Below are positions 1-10,237 of a stretch of 64,000 nucleotides of DNA, one piece after another. The stretch covers positions 1-64,000 of the forward strand of contig JAQBNI010000102.1 in assembly GCA_028288625.1 (NCBI GenBank). The letters are read 5' to 3'. Source of the stretch: Bacteroidota bacterium. Its GTDB lineage: Bacteria; Bacteroidota; Bacteroidia; Chitinophagales; JADIYW01. Within the stretch, counting starts at the first letter, position 1. Each line of letters opens with the position of its first letter. The position numbers were made by a program, and so were the translations under genes. Below the pieces are notes generated by a model. That model worked only from the letters and a program-made list of their open reading frames with translations, searched no databases and was not told the origin of the DNA.

Positions 1-825
1 AACAGCAACTTTGATACGTGGTTCTCCACTGTTATTGAACGTCCGTTATCATGGTTTAATGTAAGGTACCTGGGATTAAATGCTGCACAACCGGATAGCA
101 ATCACATGGTGCATAAAGTATTTTTTAATGCGCCCGATGATTTTGCGGCGGAAATAAGTAATATATATTGGGGTACTCCGGGACCTGTATTCGGGGGTGA
201 ATTAAGCACCAAGTCTGGAGTGACTGATGACCAGGCGGGTGGCTTTCCGATAAGAGGAAGGCACGTTACTTTTAACGGCTATTATAAATTTTTTCCGTTT
301 GGAGGAGATACGCTGCAGATCAGCCTGGATTTAAAGAAAGCCGGTTCTGTTGTAGCCACCGCTTATACTTTGGTTTATGATCCCGTAACAGATTTTACGC
401 CTTTCAGTATCCCGATAAGCTACACCGATTCTGTAAATATACCGGACTCTGCAAGCATCGGTTTCCGTTTACACAATGTGAGTGGTCTTAATTCCGCAAG
501 CAAATTTGTAGTTGATAAATTGAGTTTTGACGGATTTGTTTCAGGAATAAAAAATATCAAAAATGATTTACTGGAATTAGATGGAATGAAAGTATATCCA
601 AATCCGGCAAGAGATCATCTAATGATAGAGAATTTATTTGCAGATAATAAAGCGTGTACACTTTCGTTGTTTTCTGTGAAAGGGGAAATGATCCGGGAAA
701 TAAAATTAGCCGCGGGTGAACGCCTTGCTCAAATACAAGTCGGAGATTTGTCACCGGGATTTTATGTATTAGTGATGAAGAAAGGAGACCGCTCATTCAG
801 CCATAAGATCATCATTCAGGATTAA
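1..825 (+). CDS. T9SS-exported surface/secreted protein, C-terminal part (5' end outside window)
   Basis: The frame is open from base 1, so only the last ~274 residues are visible. The internal Met at base 106 is not the start. The first ~190 residues form a carbohydrate-binding-like beta domain that matches residues ~920-1105 of the next gene closely (both have WFNxRY and SNHMVHKVFF). The last ~80 residues are a T9SS type A sorting domain, recognisable by MKVYPNPARDHL and the closing GFYVLVMKKGDRSF. Such domains direct transport through the type IX system and attachment to, or release from, the cell surface. It lies 72 bases upstream of its paralogue on the same strand, so the pair is a tandem duplication. 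The substrate is unknown. Confidence 0.85.
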   Translation, partial: NSNFDTWFSTVIERPLSWFNVRYLGLNAAQPDSNHMVHKVFFNAPDDFAAEISNIYWGTPGPVFGGELSTKSGVTDDQAGGFPIRGRHVTFNGYYKFFPFGGDTLQISLDLKKAGSVVATAYTLVYDPVTDFTPFSIPISYTDSVNIPDSASIGFRLHNVSGLNSASKFVVDKLSFDGFVSGIKNIKNDLLELDGMKVYPNPARDHLMIENLFADNKACTLSLFSVKGEMIREIKLAAGERLAQIQVGDLSPGFYVLVMKKGDRSFSHKIIIQD

Positions 826-897
826 CGGCATAATGATTTAGGAGATTAAATTATTACTTTTATAGTAAGAAAAATTTGATCACCAAAAATTGTAACG

Positions 898-3800
898 ATG
901 CCTGATTTCTATTCTTTTCGTAATGAAAAATTCCTGAGCTCAACAAATATATTTCCTATACCTTTTAAAGGAGTTGGAAAATTTCTCCTCATCCTCTTAT
1001 TTTTTTCAAGTGAGATAGCTTGCGCACAGCAGTGGTACTCATCGTTTATACCACGCGGAAGGCATGTCAATTCAATTAAAATTTTAGATACCTCCCATAT
1101 TGTTGCGGGCGGTGGATGGGAGTTTAATGATTCCTTGCAGGAGCTCTTTTTATCATCTGATAAAGGATTAACATGGGAAGGCTCGAGTACCAATTCCATA
1201 AAGCCCTGGATCAAATCGATGGATTTTTCTGACAGCATCCACGGATTGTCATGCGGCTATACCGGCACTATTTTAAGAACCGATAACGGCGCAAGATTAT
1301 GGTCGCCGGTTTCCACTCCCATCACAAGGCAATTTAATAAAGTAAAATTCGTAAATCCGCAACTCGTATTTATTGCCGGCGGAAGCGTGCCGCGCGAAGA
1401 TACTTTGCAAACGATTTTAAAAAGCACAGACAGTGGCAGAACATGGAGCGTTATGCTCGACAGAAAAGGTTACTGGCTGCGAAGTATTGATTTTATTGAT
1501 GCTAACAACGGTACTGCCGTAGGTGACAGCGGTGTAATTTTACGAACAACAAACGGCGGTGCAAACTGGAACACTATCACTTCTCCGTTAAGGAAAAACT
1601 TAAACTCTATAAAATTTATTTCATCAACAGTTGGATATATTGCCGGAGGCATCGGGGCGCCGGATTCGATCAGTACAATATTACGCACTGTTGACGGCGG
1701 TGCAACCTGGACAGTTTTACGAAATGATTCGCTCGGCATTCTCAACGACATTACTTTTTTAAATTCCTCAACAGGTTACATTGTCGGAGATCATGCAACT
1801 GTACTCAAAACAACAAACGCCGGATCAAACTGGTCGCGTGTCATCATTCCAAATACACAGCCTTACGATAATTTTAATTCAGTTGATTTTTACAGTAATA
1901 ACCTGGGAACTATCGGCGGGAAATATGGCTCTGTGTATACTTACACAACATCGGTTTTGCCTTCTGCGTTTACATTTGGCTCGCAGGCTATAGACACATT
2001 GAATGCTACACTAAGTGCGGGTATCAATACACATGGAGAAACAGCATCATACAGTTTTTATTATTCAACAGACTCCACTTTCTCATCATATGCAAACACC
2101 TACCCGGTGTCTGTTAAAAGCGATGCTATTGCATTGGTGAATGCTCCTGTTTATCCGCTCATGCCACATCAAACCTATTATTTTTATATCCAGGCGCAAA
2201 CCTTAGCAGGTATTGCAAAGGGCAATACATTAAGCTTCTTCACAGGTACGCCTGCTTATACCACACGCACATTGCCTGCAACAGGCGTAGGATCAACAAG
2301 TGCTTCATTGAACGGACTCGTGGATAAATTTCCTACTTCTTTAAATATTTCTTTCGAATATGGTACAACCCCTTCTTTCGGAAATACAATAGCGGGTGTA
2401 CCTTCAAATGTGAATGATACACTTTCTCATGGCGTTTCAGCAACTGTTTCCGGCTTGCAGCCGAATACTATTTATTATTTCAGATTAAAGGGAATGCATA
2501 ATACTCAGGCATACTACGGCGATGTGCTGACCTTCTTCACGGGTTCTCCTTTTTCAACTTTTCAAACACTTGCAGCATCCAATATATTTGACTCTGCAGC
2601 AACACTGAATGCAACGTTAGATAAATTCAGGCTGCCTGTAACTTTGAGTTTTCAATATAGTACCAATCCTTATTTCTTATCATCAGAAATAACGGCTTCC
2701 CCTCCGTCTATCAATGACACGCTTCAGCATAATGTATTTGTCAATTTAAATAATCTTACAGCGGGAACATTATATTATTTCAGGATAAAAGGTCAAACTC
2801 CATTCAGCGAATATTACGGAGATATATTGACCTTCAGTGCAGGTATCGGTTTTTCTTATTTTAATACACTGGATGCTTCTAATATTGGCAATACATCCGC
2901 GCAGTTAAATGCAAATGCCGTACATTTTGCGACCCCTGTTACTTTAAGTTTTGAATATGGTCCTACATCATCATTGGGAAGTACGATAGCTGCCAGCCCT
3001 TCATTCATTTCAGATACTGCGTACCATAATATTTCAGCAACCTTATTCGGGTTGGTTGCGGATAGTATTTATTTCTACCGGATAAAGGCAACCACAGGAG
3101 TAACCACTATTTACGGAGATACAAAACAATTTTTTGCAGGAGAACCGGAAATACCTAACTGGGATTTTCAATTCTGGCGAACAGATACAGTAAATATTCC
3201 GCAAGACTGGAATGTGATCCAGGAGAGCTTTGCAAGGGTGCCCGGTCATAACAGTAATTATGCTCTGAATCTTTCGGGTCAAACGATTGTACTGAACGGT
3301 TTTATCGCCGATCAAAAAGGATTTTACGGTGGCGTCCCAATTAATCCCATAGTAAGACCCGATTCGATTGTTTTCTTTGCAAATTATAATATAGCTCCCG
3401 GTGATACGGCTTTTTCCGTTATTATGTTGAAAAAACAAACGCATTTTATTGCAAATACTTTCCTGCCGCTCAGCGGCAATTCCGGGGGAATTTTTAAAAG
3501 GCTTGCATATAAAATTAATTATGATTCGATAGCTACACCGGATAGTATGATCTGCGGTTTTGTAACTACTAATGTAAACACGGGACCAAGTGCCGTAAAT
3601 AGCAATACCTTAACTGTAGATGATATTTCGCTTGAGCCGGGGAATGTTACTTTTGTAAACAGCAACTTCGAAGATTGGTTTTCATCAATTGTAGAGCGCC
3701 CATTATCCTGGTTTAATATCAGGTATATCGCACTGGATCCTGCACACACAGATAGTAACCACATGGTTCATAAAGTATTTTTTGATGCTCCAAATGATTA

Positions 3801-4467
3801 TGCGGCGGAAGCTCAAAATATTTTATGGAAAGAACAGGACATTGTAATAGGCGGTGAATTAACAGCAAAGTTAGGGGTAACAGATGATAACGGAGGATTT
3901 CCTGTCAGGGGAAGGCATTATACATTAAACGGATACTATAAATTTTTTCCGCAACCGGGAGATACGCTATCGTTCGGTGTAAGTATGTCAAAAAATCGCA
4001 TGCAAATCGGGCAAGGTTCTTTTTACACCGGCACTGCGGCACCTGATTTTACTCCATTCAGTATTCCAATCACTTACCCTAATACGAATGAGATCCCCGA
4101 TACAGCAGCACTTGGATTTAAGATAGTAAGTGTGAATTTAAAACAGGGATCGAAATTTGTACTCGACAAATTAAGCTTTGACGGTTTTGTAACAAAAGTA
4201 AAGAAACCGGATGTTATGGAATTGGATGGAATGAAAGTATATCCGAATCCCACCCGCGATCATCTTATCATAGAAAACTTATTAAGTTCTGATAAGGAAG
4301 GTTCTTTAACGCTGATGAATGTAAGCGGACAAATGATCAAGCAGGTAAAATTAATTCCGGGAGAACGAACTGCGCAAATGGAAGTAAGCGATCTTTCTCC
4401 CGGCTTTTATTTATTGATGATGAAGAAAGGTGATCAAACTTTCAGCAAAAAAATAGTGATCCAATAA
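898..4467 (+). CDS. Large secreted protein: Asp-box/YCF48-like repeats, FnIII-like repeats, T9SS type A sorting domain
   Basis: 1189 residues. A hydrophobic segment at ~27-43 ending in ACA-QQ looks like a signal peptide. The first Met leaves a long n-region, so a later start is possible. Residues ~45-345 carry repeated Asp-box (BNR) or YCF48-type motifs (SSDKGLTW, STDSGRTW, TTNGGANW, TVDGGATW, TTNAGSNW), which suggest a beta-propeller. Residues ~360-765 hold four fibronectin-III-like repeats of ~95 residues, each with an 'Y(Y)FRIKG...YYGD..TFF.G' core. Residues ~770-1100 form carbohydrate-binding-like beta domains, and the last ~80 residues are a T9SS sorting domain (MKVYPNPTRDHL). It is probably exported and surface-attached. 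Ligand or enzymatic role cannot be read from the sequence. Its stop codon directly abuts the stop codon of the convergent gene, with no intergenic base. Confidence 0.85.
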   Translation: MPDFYSFRNEKFLSSTNIFPIPFKGVGKFLLILLFFSSEIACAQQWYSSFIPRGRHVNSIKILDTSHIVAGGGWEFNDSLQELFLSSDKGLTWEGSSTNSIKPWIKSMDFSDSIHGLSCGYTGTILRTDNGARLWSPVSTPITRQFNKVKFVNPQLVFIAGGSVPREDTLQTILKSTDSGRTWSVMLDRKGYWLRSIDFIDANNGTAVGDSGVILRTTNGGANWNTITSPLRKNLNSIKFISSTVGYIAGGIGAPDSISTILRTVDGGATWTVLRNDSLGILNDITFLNSSTGYIVGDHATVLKTTNAGSNWSRVIIPNTQPYDNFNSVDFYSNNLGTIGGKYGSVYTYTTSVLPSAFTFGSQAIDTLNATLSAGINTHGETASYSFYYSTDSTFSSYANTYPVSVKSDAIALVNAPVYPLMPHQTYYFYIQAQTLAGIAKGNTLSFFTGTPAYTTRTLPATGVGSTSASLNGLVDKFPTSLNISFEYGTTPSFGNTIAGVPSNVNDTLSHGVSATVSGLQPNTIYYFRLKGMHNTQAYYGDVLTFFTGSPFSTFQTLAASNIFDSAATLNATLDKFRLPVTLSFQYSTNPYFLSSEITASPPSINDTLQHNVFVNLNNLTAGTLYYFRIKGQTPFSEYYGDILTFSAGIGFSYFNTLDASNIGNTSAQLNANAVHFATPVTLSFEYGPTSSLGSTIAASPSFISDTAYHNISATLFGLVADSIYFYRIKATTGVTTIYGDTKQFFAGEPEIPNWDFQFWRTDTVNIPQDWNVIQESFARVPGHNSNYALNLSGQTIVLNGFIADQKGFYGGVPINPIVRPDSIVFFANYNIAPGDTAFSVIMLKKQTHFIANTFLPLSGNSGGIFKRLAYKINYDSIATPDSMICGFVTTNVNTGPSAVNSNTLTVDDISLEPGNVTFVNSNFEDWFSSIVERPLSWFNIRYIALDPAHTDSNHMVHKVFFDAPNDYAAEAQNILWKEQDIVIGGELTAKLGVTDDNGGFPVRGRHYTLNGYYKFFPQPGDTLSFGVSMSKNRMQIGQGSFYTGTAAPDFTPFSIPITYPNTNEIPDTAALGFKIVSVNLKQGSKFVLDKLSFDGFVTKVKKPDVMELDGMKVYPNPTRDHLIIENLLSSDKEGSLTLMNVSGQMIKQVKLIPGERTAQMEVSDLSPGFYLLMMKKGDQTFSKKIVIQ

Positions 4468-7380
4468 TTACTTCACCATCGCATCGTAGATCACCTGCTG
4501 AATTTTCGGGCGGATATTTTGTTTTGCCAGCACATTGTTTTCCGCACTCGGATAAACGCGATTAGATAAAAAGATAAAAACAATATTGTATTTCGGATCT
4601 GCCCATGCGATAGTGCCTGTAAAACCTGTATGTCCGAACGATTCCGGTGAAGCGCTTTCACATGCCGGACCCTCCTGTCCGGGTGGTGTCGGCTTATCAA
4701 AACCAATTGCCCGCCTGTTTCCCGGATATTGTTTCGTCGTAAAAGTTTTGATCGTTTGTTCGCTGTAATAACGGTAGCCGCCATATACCCCGCCGTTCAG
4801 CAGCATCTGGAAATATTTCGCAAGATCATTTGAATTCGTAAAAATTCCTGCATGACCGGCAACGCCACCAAGCAATGCCGCACCCTGATCGTGCACCGTT
4901 CCGAGCAGTACTGATTTACGAAATGTTTTTTCATCTTCCGTTGGCATAATTTTATTCAAATCATAACCATTCCACTTTGGATTGTATTGCGTGTAGCTCA
5001 TGCCCAGCGGTGAATACAAATATCTTCGTGTAATATTTTGAAGAGAATCTTTGTAAATTTTTTCAATGATCTCTTTCAATAAATAATAACCGAGATCGCT
5101 GTATTTATATTCCTTTGCACCTAACGGGCAGTTGTAGATCATGTTGTAAATAGAATCGCGGAAAGATCTTTTCAGGTATAAGCTATCCAGAATTTTTATA
5201 GAAAAAATACTGTCGGGAATTTTTGCATACCATAAGCTGTCGGGAGTTCCTGTAGAATCAAGCGTGTTCTTGTAAAAAGGTATCCATGCGGGTAATCCTG
5301 CCTGGTGGCAAAGCATTTCTTTGATCACAATATCTTTTTTATTTGAATTTGGAGGATACGAAAAATAATCTCCTAAAGTTTTGTTGACATTTAATTTTCC
5401 CTGTTCCTGCATCTTCATAATAATCGGTAACGTAGCGGTTACCTTTGTGAGCGATGCGATGTCAAACAGATCCGTTGTTTTTGTTGGCAACGTATTGTCA
5501 TAAGTATGATAGCCAAAACCTTTTTCATAGATCACCTCTCCGTCTTTCGCAACAAGTATCTGGCAGCCCGGTGTAATGTGATCGTCAATTGCTTTTTGCG
5601 CAATGAGATCGATCTTGCTCAATATTTTTGAATTCATATTCACTTCAAGGGGACTGCCATATTTTAGACGCATACCGGCGTTGGTACAGGAACCATCGCC
5701 ATATTGAAATTTACCGACCGTAACCGGCAGTGTACCTTCCGCACCCCGCGCGCCAAAAATGACCTGTGCAGCGATAGATTGCGCATCCTCTTCTTCGTTA
5801 TAACTTACCATCACCGTATTAAAATCCTGAAAATATTTTAAACTGTATGGCGAGCCGAATATATTCAGGATAACTTTATTCTGTTTATTCAATTGTTTTA
5901 AAAAAGTCAGTGTGTTTTCCGTCAAACCAAAATTCTTTGCAGCAAACCTGCTCATATTCTGAATATCGACGATCACCAAATGATCGTCTTTTAAATTTGC
6001 CAGAACAGTATTAAATGTTGTGATGCTTTCATCTTTCGGAATAAAAAAGTGTTGCGTCTGAACATACTTATCCAGCATATTTGAAAAAACAGTGGGCTTG
6101 CTGCTGCCGATCTCTACGTGCGCAATTCGCTTTTGCAAATTCACAACAGGAATTAAAAGAGCAGAATCACGAACAACAGTGATCGCGTTTTCCATCAATT
6201 TAAATTTTAAAAATTTCGCCTGCTCATTATTGATGTCTGCATCGATACTGTCAAGCTTTATGGGATGATATTGATTTAATCCCAGCCAGTATTTAGCCAG
6301 CAATATTTTTCTCACCCTTGCTTCGATCATTTCTTCGGAGATATCTGAATCCTGTACGGCACAGCGCACGCCTGAGATTGCACTGTCTACATTATCCGGA
6401 AAAAGCAAAACATCACAGCCCGCTTTTATTGCCATCACTTCTGCAATACCGGAAGGATAAAATTTTGTGACGCCCTTCATGTTCATCGCATCGGTAAATA
6501 TCAGTCCTCTAAAACCTATAGAATCGATCAGCTTTTGCTGAACGATCTTTGGTGACAACGTTGCGGGAAAATTCGGTGCACCATCCAACGCGAGCACATT
6601 CAGATGCGCCACCATCATGCCGCCTGTTCCATAACGTATCAATTGCCGGAACGGGTAAAGCTCTACTGCTTCCAAACGCTCTTTGGGACGTGTAACGACA
6701 GGAAGATCCATATGCGAATCCACTTCAGTATCGCCATGACCCGGAAAATGTTTTCCGACAGCAAGAATTTTATTTTCCTGTAAGCCTTGCATATAAGCGA
6801 TGCCTTTTCGCGCAACAGCAAATTTATTATCTCCGAAAGAACGATCATTGATGACAGGATTATTTGGATTACTGTTGACATCAATATCCGGCGCAAAATT
6901 TATATGAACACCAAGGCGGTGCATCTGTCGCGCAATTTCTTTTCCCATGTCGTGTATCAGCGAAGCATCATCCAAAGCACCAAGCGTTAATTGCCGGGGA
7001 TAAGAAATAGTATTATCGAGCCGCATGCCCAATCCCCACTCTGCATCCATACCGATCCACAAAGGAAGCTTGCTTTCCGACTGGTATCGGTTGGTCAACT
7101 CTGCTTGTTTTTGAACCGTTCCCTGGAAAAAAATTAAACCGCCAACCTTATAATCCGAAATATATTTATCTATGGTGAGATAGCTGGCTTCATCTTTGTT
7201 TGAATATGCAGCAACCATAAATAATTGCCCGATCTTTTCATCCAGCGTCATATTTTTCATCACGGAATCTACCCAGTTAATATTTGGATTCTTCAAATAT
7301 GGAGGCAACTCCGCTTTACATATACTATGAAGTATGCAGCATGCAGCAAGAAACAGTATTCTATTTTTATATTTTGTCAT
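4468..7380 (-). CDS. Beta-N-acetylhexosaminidase (GH3) fused to a beta-lactamase-type serine hydrolase
   Basis: The start is placed at the Met (7378-7380) just before a good signal peptide (MTKYKNRILFLAACCILHSI); the longer frame begins 13 codons earlier without gain. About 970 residues. The N-terminal half is a glycoside hydrolase family 3 NagZ-like domain: KHFPGHGDT at ~210-218 and the catalytic Asp in FTDAMNMKGV (~297). The C-terminal half is a class-C beta-lactamase/DD-peptidase-like domain with SxxK as SLTK, a YSD motif and HTG near the C terminus. Fusions of this kind in Bacteroidota are thought to act on muropeptides or amino sugars in the periplasm. Both catalytic centres look intact. 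Substrate is inferred from family only. Confidence 0.88.
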   Translation of the reverse strand: MTKYKNRILFLAACCILHSICKAELPPYLKNPNINWVDSVMKNMTLDEKIGQLFMVAAYSNKDEASYLTIDKYISDYKVGGLIFFQGTVQKQAELTNRYQSESKLPLWIGMDAEWGLGMRLDNTISYPRQLTLGALDDASLIHDMGKEIARQMHRLGVHINFAPDIDVNSNPNNPVINDRSFGDNKFAVARKGIAYMQGLQENKILAVGKHFPGHGDTEVDSHMDLPVVTRPKERLEAVELYPFRQLIRYGTGGMMVAHLNVLALDGAPNFPATLSPKIVQQKLIDSIGFRGLIFTDAMNMKGVTKFYPSGIAEVMAIKAGCDVLLFPDNVDSAISGVRCAVQDSDISEEMIEARVRKILLAKYWLGLNQYHPIKLDSIDADINNEQAKFLKFKLMENAITVVRDSALLIPVVNLQKRIAHVEIGSSKPTVFSNMLDKYVQTQHFFIPKDESITTFNTVLANLKDDHLVIVDIQNMSRFAAKNFGLTENTLTFLKQLNKQNKVILNIFGSPYSLKYFQDFNTVMVSYNEEEDAQSIAAQVIFGARGAEGTLPVTVGKFQYGDGSCTNAGMRLKYGSPLEVNMNSKILSKIDLIAQKAIDDHITPGCQILVAKDGEVIYEKGFGYHTYDNTLPTKTTDLFDIASLTKVTATLPIIMKMQEQGKLNVNKTLGDYFSYPPNSNKKDIVIKEMLCHQAGLPAWIPFYKNTLDSTGTPDSLWYAKIPDSIFSIKILDSLYLKRSFRDSIYNMIYNCPLGAKEYKYSDLGYYLLKEIIEKIYKDSLQNITRRYLYSPLGMSYTQYNPKWNGYDLNKIMPTEDEKTFRKSVLLGTVHDQGAALLGGVAGHAGIFTNSNDLAKYFQMLLNGGVYGGYRYYSEQTIKTFTTKQYPGNRRAIGFDKPTPPGQEGPACESASPESFGHTGFTGTIAWADPKYNIVFIFLSNRVYPSAENNVLAKQNIRPKIQQVIYDAMVK

Positions 7381-7558
7381 TCCCTTTGTTACAGCAAAAA
7401 ATCCTCCATAATCGCCCAAACATACTAAAATTCCATACTGATTTATGCATGAAACTTTACACGTAAGTTAAAATCCGTTTTTCCATGTTTATTATAGAGG
7501 AAATAACAGTATTTAGTAAGTGGTAACGACAGCAATTTTGTAATATTGTATTGAATCT

Positions 7559-9424
7559 ATGTCCGATATTATCCGTTTATTACCCGATGCCATTGCCAAC
7601 CAGATCGCGGCGGGTGAAGTTATACAGCGCCCCTCTTCTGTTGTAAAAGAATTATTGGAAAATAGTGTTGATTCGGGTGCAAAAAATATCCAGTTAATTA
7701 TCAAGGATGCAGGTCGCGCGCTTATACAAGTTGTTGACGACGGATGCGGCATGAGCGAAACGGATGCGCGTATGTGTTTTGAGCGGCATGCCACTTCCAA
7801 GATCAAAAATATCGAAGACCTTTTCTCTTTATATACTTTCGGGTTCCGTGGTGAAGCAATGGCTTCTATTGCTGCTGTTGCGCAGGTGGAAATGAAAACA
7901 AAACCACATGATAAAGAGATCGGCACCATATTGATTGTTGAAGGCTCCAAAGTAATTTTGCAGGAACCATGTTCGCATAATCCGGGGACTTCCACATCTG
8001 TAAAAAATTTATTTTATAATGTTCCTGCCCGGAGAAATTTTCTGAAATCAAACCAGATCGAAACGAAGCATATTTTTGATGAGTTCATGCATGTGGCTTT
8101 ATCCAATCCTTCAGTCTTCTTTTCTTTGCATCATAATGGACTCGAAATATATCATTTGAAGGCAGGAAATATCCGCCAGCGCATCGTCAACATCTTCGGA
8201 AAAAATTATAATGAAAAACTGGTGCCGATAGAAGAGATCACAGATTATGTAAGCGTCCGTGGCTTTATCGGCAAACCTGAATTGAGCAAGAAAACACGCG
8301 GCGAACAATTTTTCTTTGTCAATAATCGCTTCATCAAAAATAATTTCCTGAATCATGCGGTTTCAAAAGCTTATGAAGGATTGATCACAGACAGGAATTT
8401 TCCATTCTATTGTTTGTTCATTGATATTCGCCCGAGCGCGATCGATATCAATGTTCATCCGACAAAACAGGAAATAAAATTCGAAGATGAAAAATCGATC
8501 TACTTATTATTGAATGCTGCTGCGAAACATGGTTTGTCGCAATACAGCGTAATGCCTACCATTGATTTTGAACATGAATCCACTTTTAACCAACTCGTAG
8601 ATGAACGCGTATATACGGAGCAGCCTTTCAAGCTTGTGCAATCAAAAATAAATTCTGAAGTGAATATCAAGGGATCTTATTATTCGCCTTTGGATAAAGA
8701 TATTCCATTGAACCAGAAAGATCATTTTGAGAACTGGAAAAAATTATATGATCTCGATGAGGAGACGGAAGAAAGAACGGTAACGATCCGCAGCAATATG
8801 GACCAGCTGCACGCGCTGGAAAATGAAAATGAAATTTCAAATAATCCTTTTAAAGATGAGCGGTTTGAGCCTATTCAATTGCACGAGCGCTATATTCTTA
8901 CACAAATAAAAAGCGGTTTTATTTTAGTAGATCAGCATAAAGCGCATCAGCGTATTTTATTTGAAAAGTACCTGAGAAATTTATCCAATCAACCTGCAGC
9001 TTCACAACAAACGTTATTTCCGAAAACTCTGGAACTGAACAACAGCGATACTGCGTTATTACAGGAATTGATCCCCGAATTACGGGTGCTTGGTTTTGAT
9101 ATCCAGTTTTTTGGGAATACTACTTTTGTGATCCATGGCATGCCGGCTGATCTGAAAGAAGAAAATGAAATTCAGTTAATAGAAAAATTGCTGGAAGATT
9201 TTAAGACCACAAATAAAACTGATGGTTTTGACAAACGTAAAAATGTAGCAAGGACGCTCGCTTATCAAACGGCAATAAAATCAGGACAAACTTTGGATAA
9301 GGTTTCGATGCAGCAAATTATAGATGAATTATTTGCGTGCGAGCAACCGACGATAAACCCTGCGGGACTTGCCACTTTCATTCAATATTCATTTGATGAG
9401 ATTGAAAGAAAATTTAATAGTTGA
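7559..9424 (+). CDS. mutL: DNA mismatch repair protein MutL
   Basis: 621 residues. The N-terminal GHKL ATPase is textbook: IANQIAAGEVIQRPSSVVKELLENSVDSG carries the N-box, DDGCGM the next ATP-lid motif, and TFGFRGEAMAS the glycine-rich loop. The ring-like transducer domain ends in DINVHPTKQEIKF. The C-terminal dimerisation domain contains DQHKAHQRILFE where endonuclease-type MutL has DQHAxxE. The first Glu of that metal-binding motif is Gln here, so nicking activity is doubtful. MutL couples MutS mismatch recognition to downstream repair. It is first in a plus-strand cluster with two rhomboid genes and an EEP hydrolase. Confidence 0.95.
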   Translation: MSDIIRLLPDAIANQIAAGEVIQRPSSVVKELLENSVDSGAKNIQLIIKDAGRALIQVVDDGCGMSETDARMCFERHATSKIKNIEDLFSLYTFGFRGEAMASIAAVAQVEMKTKPHDKEIGTILIVEGSKVILQEPCSHNPGTSTSVKNLFYNVPARRNFLKSNQIETKHIFDEFMHVALSNPSVFFSLHHNGLEIYHLKAGNIRQRIVNIFGKNYNEKLVPIEEITDYVSVRGFIGKPELSKKTRGEQFFFVNNRFIKNNFLNHAVSKAYEGLITDRNFPFYCLFIDIRPSAIDINVHPTKQEIKFEDEKSIYLLLNAAAKHGLSQYSVMPTIDFEHESTFNQLVDERVYTEQPFKLVQSKINSEVNIKGSYYSPLDKDIPLNQKDHFENWKKLYDLDEETEERTVTIRSNMDQLHALENENEISNNPFKDERFEPIQLHERYILTQIKSGFILVDQHKAHQRILFEKYLRNLSNQPAASQQTLFPKTLELNNSDTALLQELIPELRVLGFDIQFFGNTTFVIHGMPADLKEENEIQLIEKLLEDFKTTNKTDGFDKRKNVARTLAYQTAIKSGQTLDKVSMQQIIDELFACEQPTINPAGLATFIQYSFDEIERKFNS

Positions 9425-9438
9425 AAGAAACCCTAACC

Positions 9439-9457
9439 TCCGAAGGAGTCCTTCGGA
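9439..9457. repeat. Short perfect hairpin after mutL
   Basis: An 8-bp perfect stem (TCCGAAGG / CCTTCGGA) with a 3-base loop. No T tract follows, so this is not a clear intrinsic terminator. It may be a small intergenic repeat or an mRNA-stabilising hairpin between mutL and the first rhomboid gene. Confidence 0.6.
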
Positions 9458-9480
9458 TCTAAAGTAAATAAAATAAAAAG

Positions 9481-10194
9481 ATGAATGAGTTTAAAAGAAT
9501 AGGAGGATTACTGAATGAAACACCGGTGGTGAAAAATTTACTGCTGCTGAATGTCCTTGTATTTATTGCATGCCTGATCTATCCTTCTCTTACGGATCTG
9601 TTAGCGATGCATTATCCGAGCAACCCGGAATTTAAGCCATGGCAACTGATCACACACATGTTTACGCACGGAGGGTTCATGCACATATTGTTCAACATGT
9701 ATGCGCTGTATAATTTCGGCGCCATCCTCGAAAACGGCAGAGTACTGGGCAGCAAGCGTTTTGCGTTTCTCTATTTGTTTTCCGGATTCGGTGCTATATT
9801 TTTTCATTTAGCAATCAACGGTATCATGGCGTATCATTACACAGGTACTGTTTTTTTTAATAATGAAACCGTGCTCAGCGCGCAGCTTACGGATAAAGCA
9901 ATAAAAAATCTTTCGGCTATTTATTATTCAGGTGTTGTCGGTGCATCGGGTGCGATCTATGGCTTGCTTGCGGCATTCGGATATTTATTTCCAAATACGC
10001 CACTGATGTTCCTGTTCGTACCGATACCGATCAAAGCAAAATATATGATACCGCTGGTGATCATCGCTTACGATATTGCTTTTGCTCAATATGGACTGGA
10101 TAACGTGGCGCATTACGCACATATCGGCGGCGCGTTATTCGGATTTTTATTAGTTTTATTCTGGAACAAGACAAATAAAAAAACGTTTTACTAA
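9481..10194 (+). CDS. Rhomboid-family intramembrane serine protease
   Basis: 237 residues with about six hydrophobic segments. Rhomboid hallmarks are present: HILFNMYALYNFG in an early helix, the catalytic serine motif GASGAIYG (~residues 156-163), and the catalytic His in HYAHIGGALFGF in the last helix. The enzyme cleaves transmembrane segments of membrane proteins inside the inner membrane; its substrate is unknown. It sits 56 bases after mutL and 43 bases before a second rhomboid gene, probably co-transcribed. Confidence 0.92.
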   Translation: MNEFKRIGGLLNETPVVKNLLLLNVLVFIACLIYPSLTDLLAMHYPSNPEFKPWQLITHMFTHGGFMHILFNMYALYNFGAILENGRVLGSKRFAFLYLFSGFGAIFFHLAINGIMAYHYTGTVFFNNETVLSAQLTDKAIKNLSAIYYSGVVGASGAIYGLLAAFGYLFPNTPLMFLFVPIPIKAKYMIPLVIIAYDIAFAQYGLDNVAHYAHIGGALFGFLLVLFWNKTNKKTFY

Positions 10195-10202
10195 ACAGTA
10201 AT

Positions 10203-10234
10203 GACTTACGACTTACAACTTACGACTTACAACT
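10203..10234. repeat. 7-bp tandem repeat just upstream of the second rhomboid start
   Basis: About four and a half copies of a 7-bp unit, RACTTAC (GACTTAC, GACTTAC, AACTTAC, GACTTAC, AACT), end four bases before the ATG of the next gene. Similar direct repeats are common in Bacteroidota intergenic DNA. Here the array occupies the position where a ribosome-binding region would lie. Confidence 0.8.
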
Positions 10235-10237
10235 ATT

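Noticed and set aside
7534-7995. Minus-strand frame over the start of mutL
   Set aside because: It is a mirror of the mutL coding sequence with no motif or spacing of its own.
9000-9424. Functional endonuclease site in MutL
   Set aside because: The DQHAxxE motif is altered (DQHKAHQ), so the activity was not claimed.
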